DNA of 20,025 nt, from the IMG/VR virus record IMGVR_UViG_3300048918_000531, positions 1-20,025 of that record. The stretch is one strand, 5' to 3'. Positions 19,963 through 20,025 of the stretch are shown piece after piece. How positions within the stretch are numbered: the stretch's first letter is position 1; each line of letters starts with the position of its first letter. This DNA is from a virus. The position numbers and the translations under genes were made by a program. The notes beneath the pieces are model-generated. The model worked only from the letters and a program-made list of their open reading frames with translations, was not told where the DNA came from and did not search any database.

Positions 19963-20025
19963 TCAAGTTTTGATTAATGTCAGCACTTCACACTCCCCCT
20001 CACCTAGCACCTCCGGCCCCTTATC
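19963..20025 (-). CDS. C-terminal end of a gene cut by the window edge
   Basis: Open leftward frame of 20 codons ending at TGA 19963-19965; the visible end is KGPEVLGEGECEVLTLIKT. It stops 3 bp before the ATG of the next gene. From gene order (terminase upstream of portal) it may be the end of the large terminase or a small gene next to it; the sequence alone does not tell. Confidence 0.35.
   Translation of the reverse strand, partial: DKGPEVLGEGECEVLTLIKT

Overview
The window looks like one end of an integrated temperate phage (or a phage-derived satellite) in a Bacteroidota genome, probably a mid-GC, Chitinophaga-like host. Reasons: promoters of the Bacteroidota type (TTG, about 19 bases, TAnnTTTG), few Shine-Dalgarno sites, a Bacteroidota-style long tyrosine integrase, and lambda-type head genes (portal, S49-type protease, gpD-like decoration protein, gpE-like capsid) in a form common in Bacteroidota prophages. 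Assignment below phylum is inference.

Layout. 1-242: integrase-proximal attachment/control region with a pair of 25-bp repeats and a strong terminator. 243-1664 (+): integrase. 1716-4828 (-): lysis module and accessory membrane proteins (lambda R-type endolysin, spanin-like pair, two overlapping micro membrane ORFs, holin-like protein, three more small membrane or secreted proteins). 4830-9704 (-): repeat-rich fibre-like protein with a Sec signal, small fibre-associated protein, two head-tail connector/terminator-like proteins, two related small proteins. 9742-9770: terminator directly after the capsid gene. 9796-13365 (-): capsid, decoration protein, protease with a scaffold-like tail, secreted small protein. 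13380-17810: accessory island, mostly small genes on both strands, splitting the head operon between protease and portal. 17836-20025 (-): portal, a small unknown gene, and the last codons of a gene cut by the window edge.

How the parts work together. Late genes run right to left: portal, (island), protease/scaffold, decoration, capsid, connectors, fibre, lysis. The portal has its own terminator, so the protease-to-lysis part must be re-started, most likely in the 13366-13498 gap. That gap also holds a perfect 14-bp inverted repeat made of two GGAAA-n2-TTTCC dyads 20 bp apart, next to a small ribbon-helix-helix-like gene that reads the other way. No tail-tube, tape-measure or baseplate gene lies between connectors and fibre.

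The island is the most unusual part: an SRAP/HMCES-like protein that appears to have lost its conserved histidine, a short HNH-like zinc protein whose terminator sits inside the convergent gene, a promoter-terminator pair with no gene (candidate small RNA), a leftward transcript with a hairpin at its predicted 5' end and a Cys-rich mini-protein, several predicted leaderless mini-genes, and a broken copy of the portal 3' end plus terminator that brackets one cassette.
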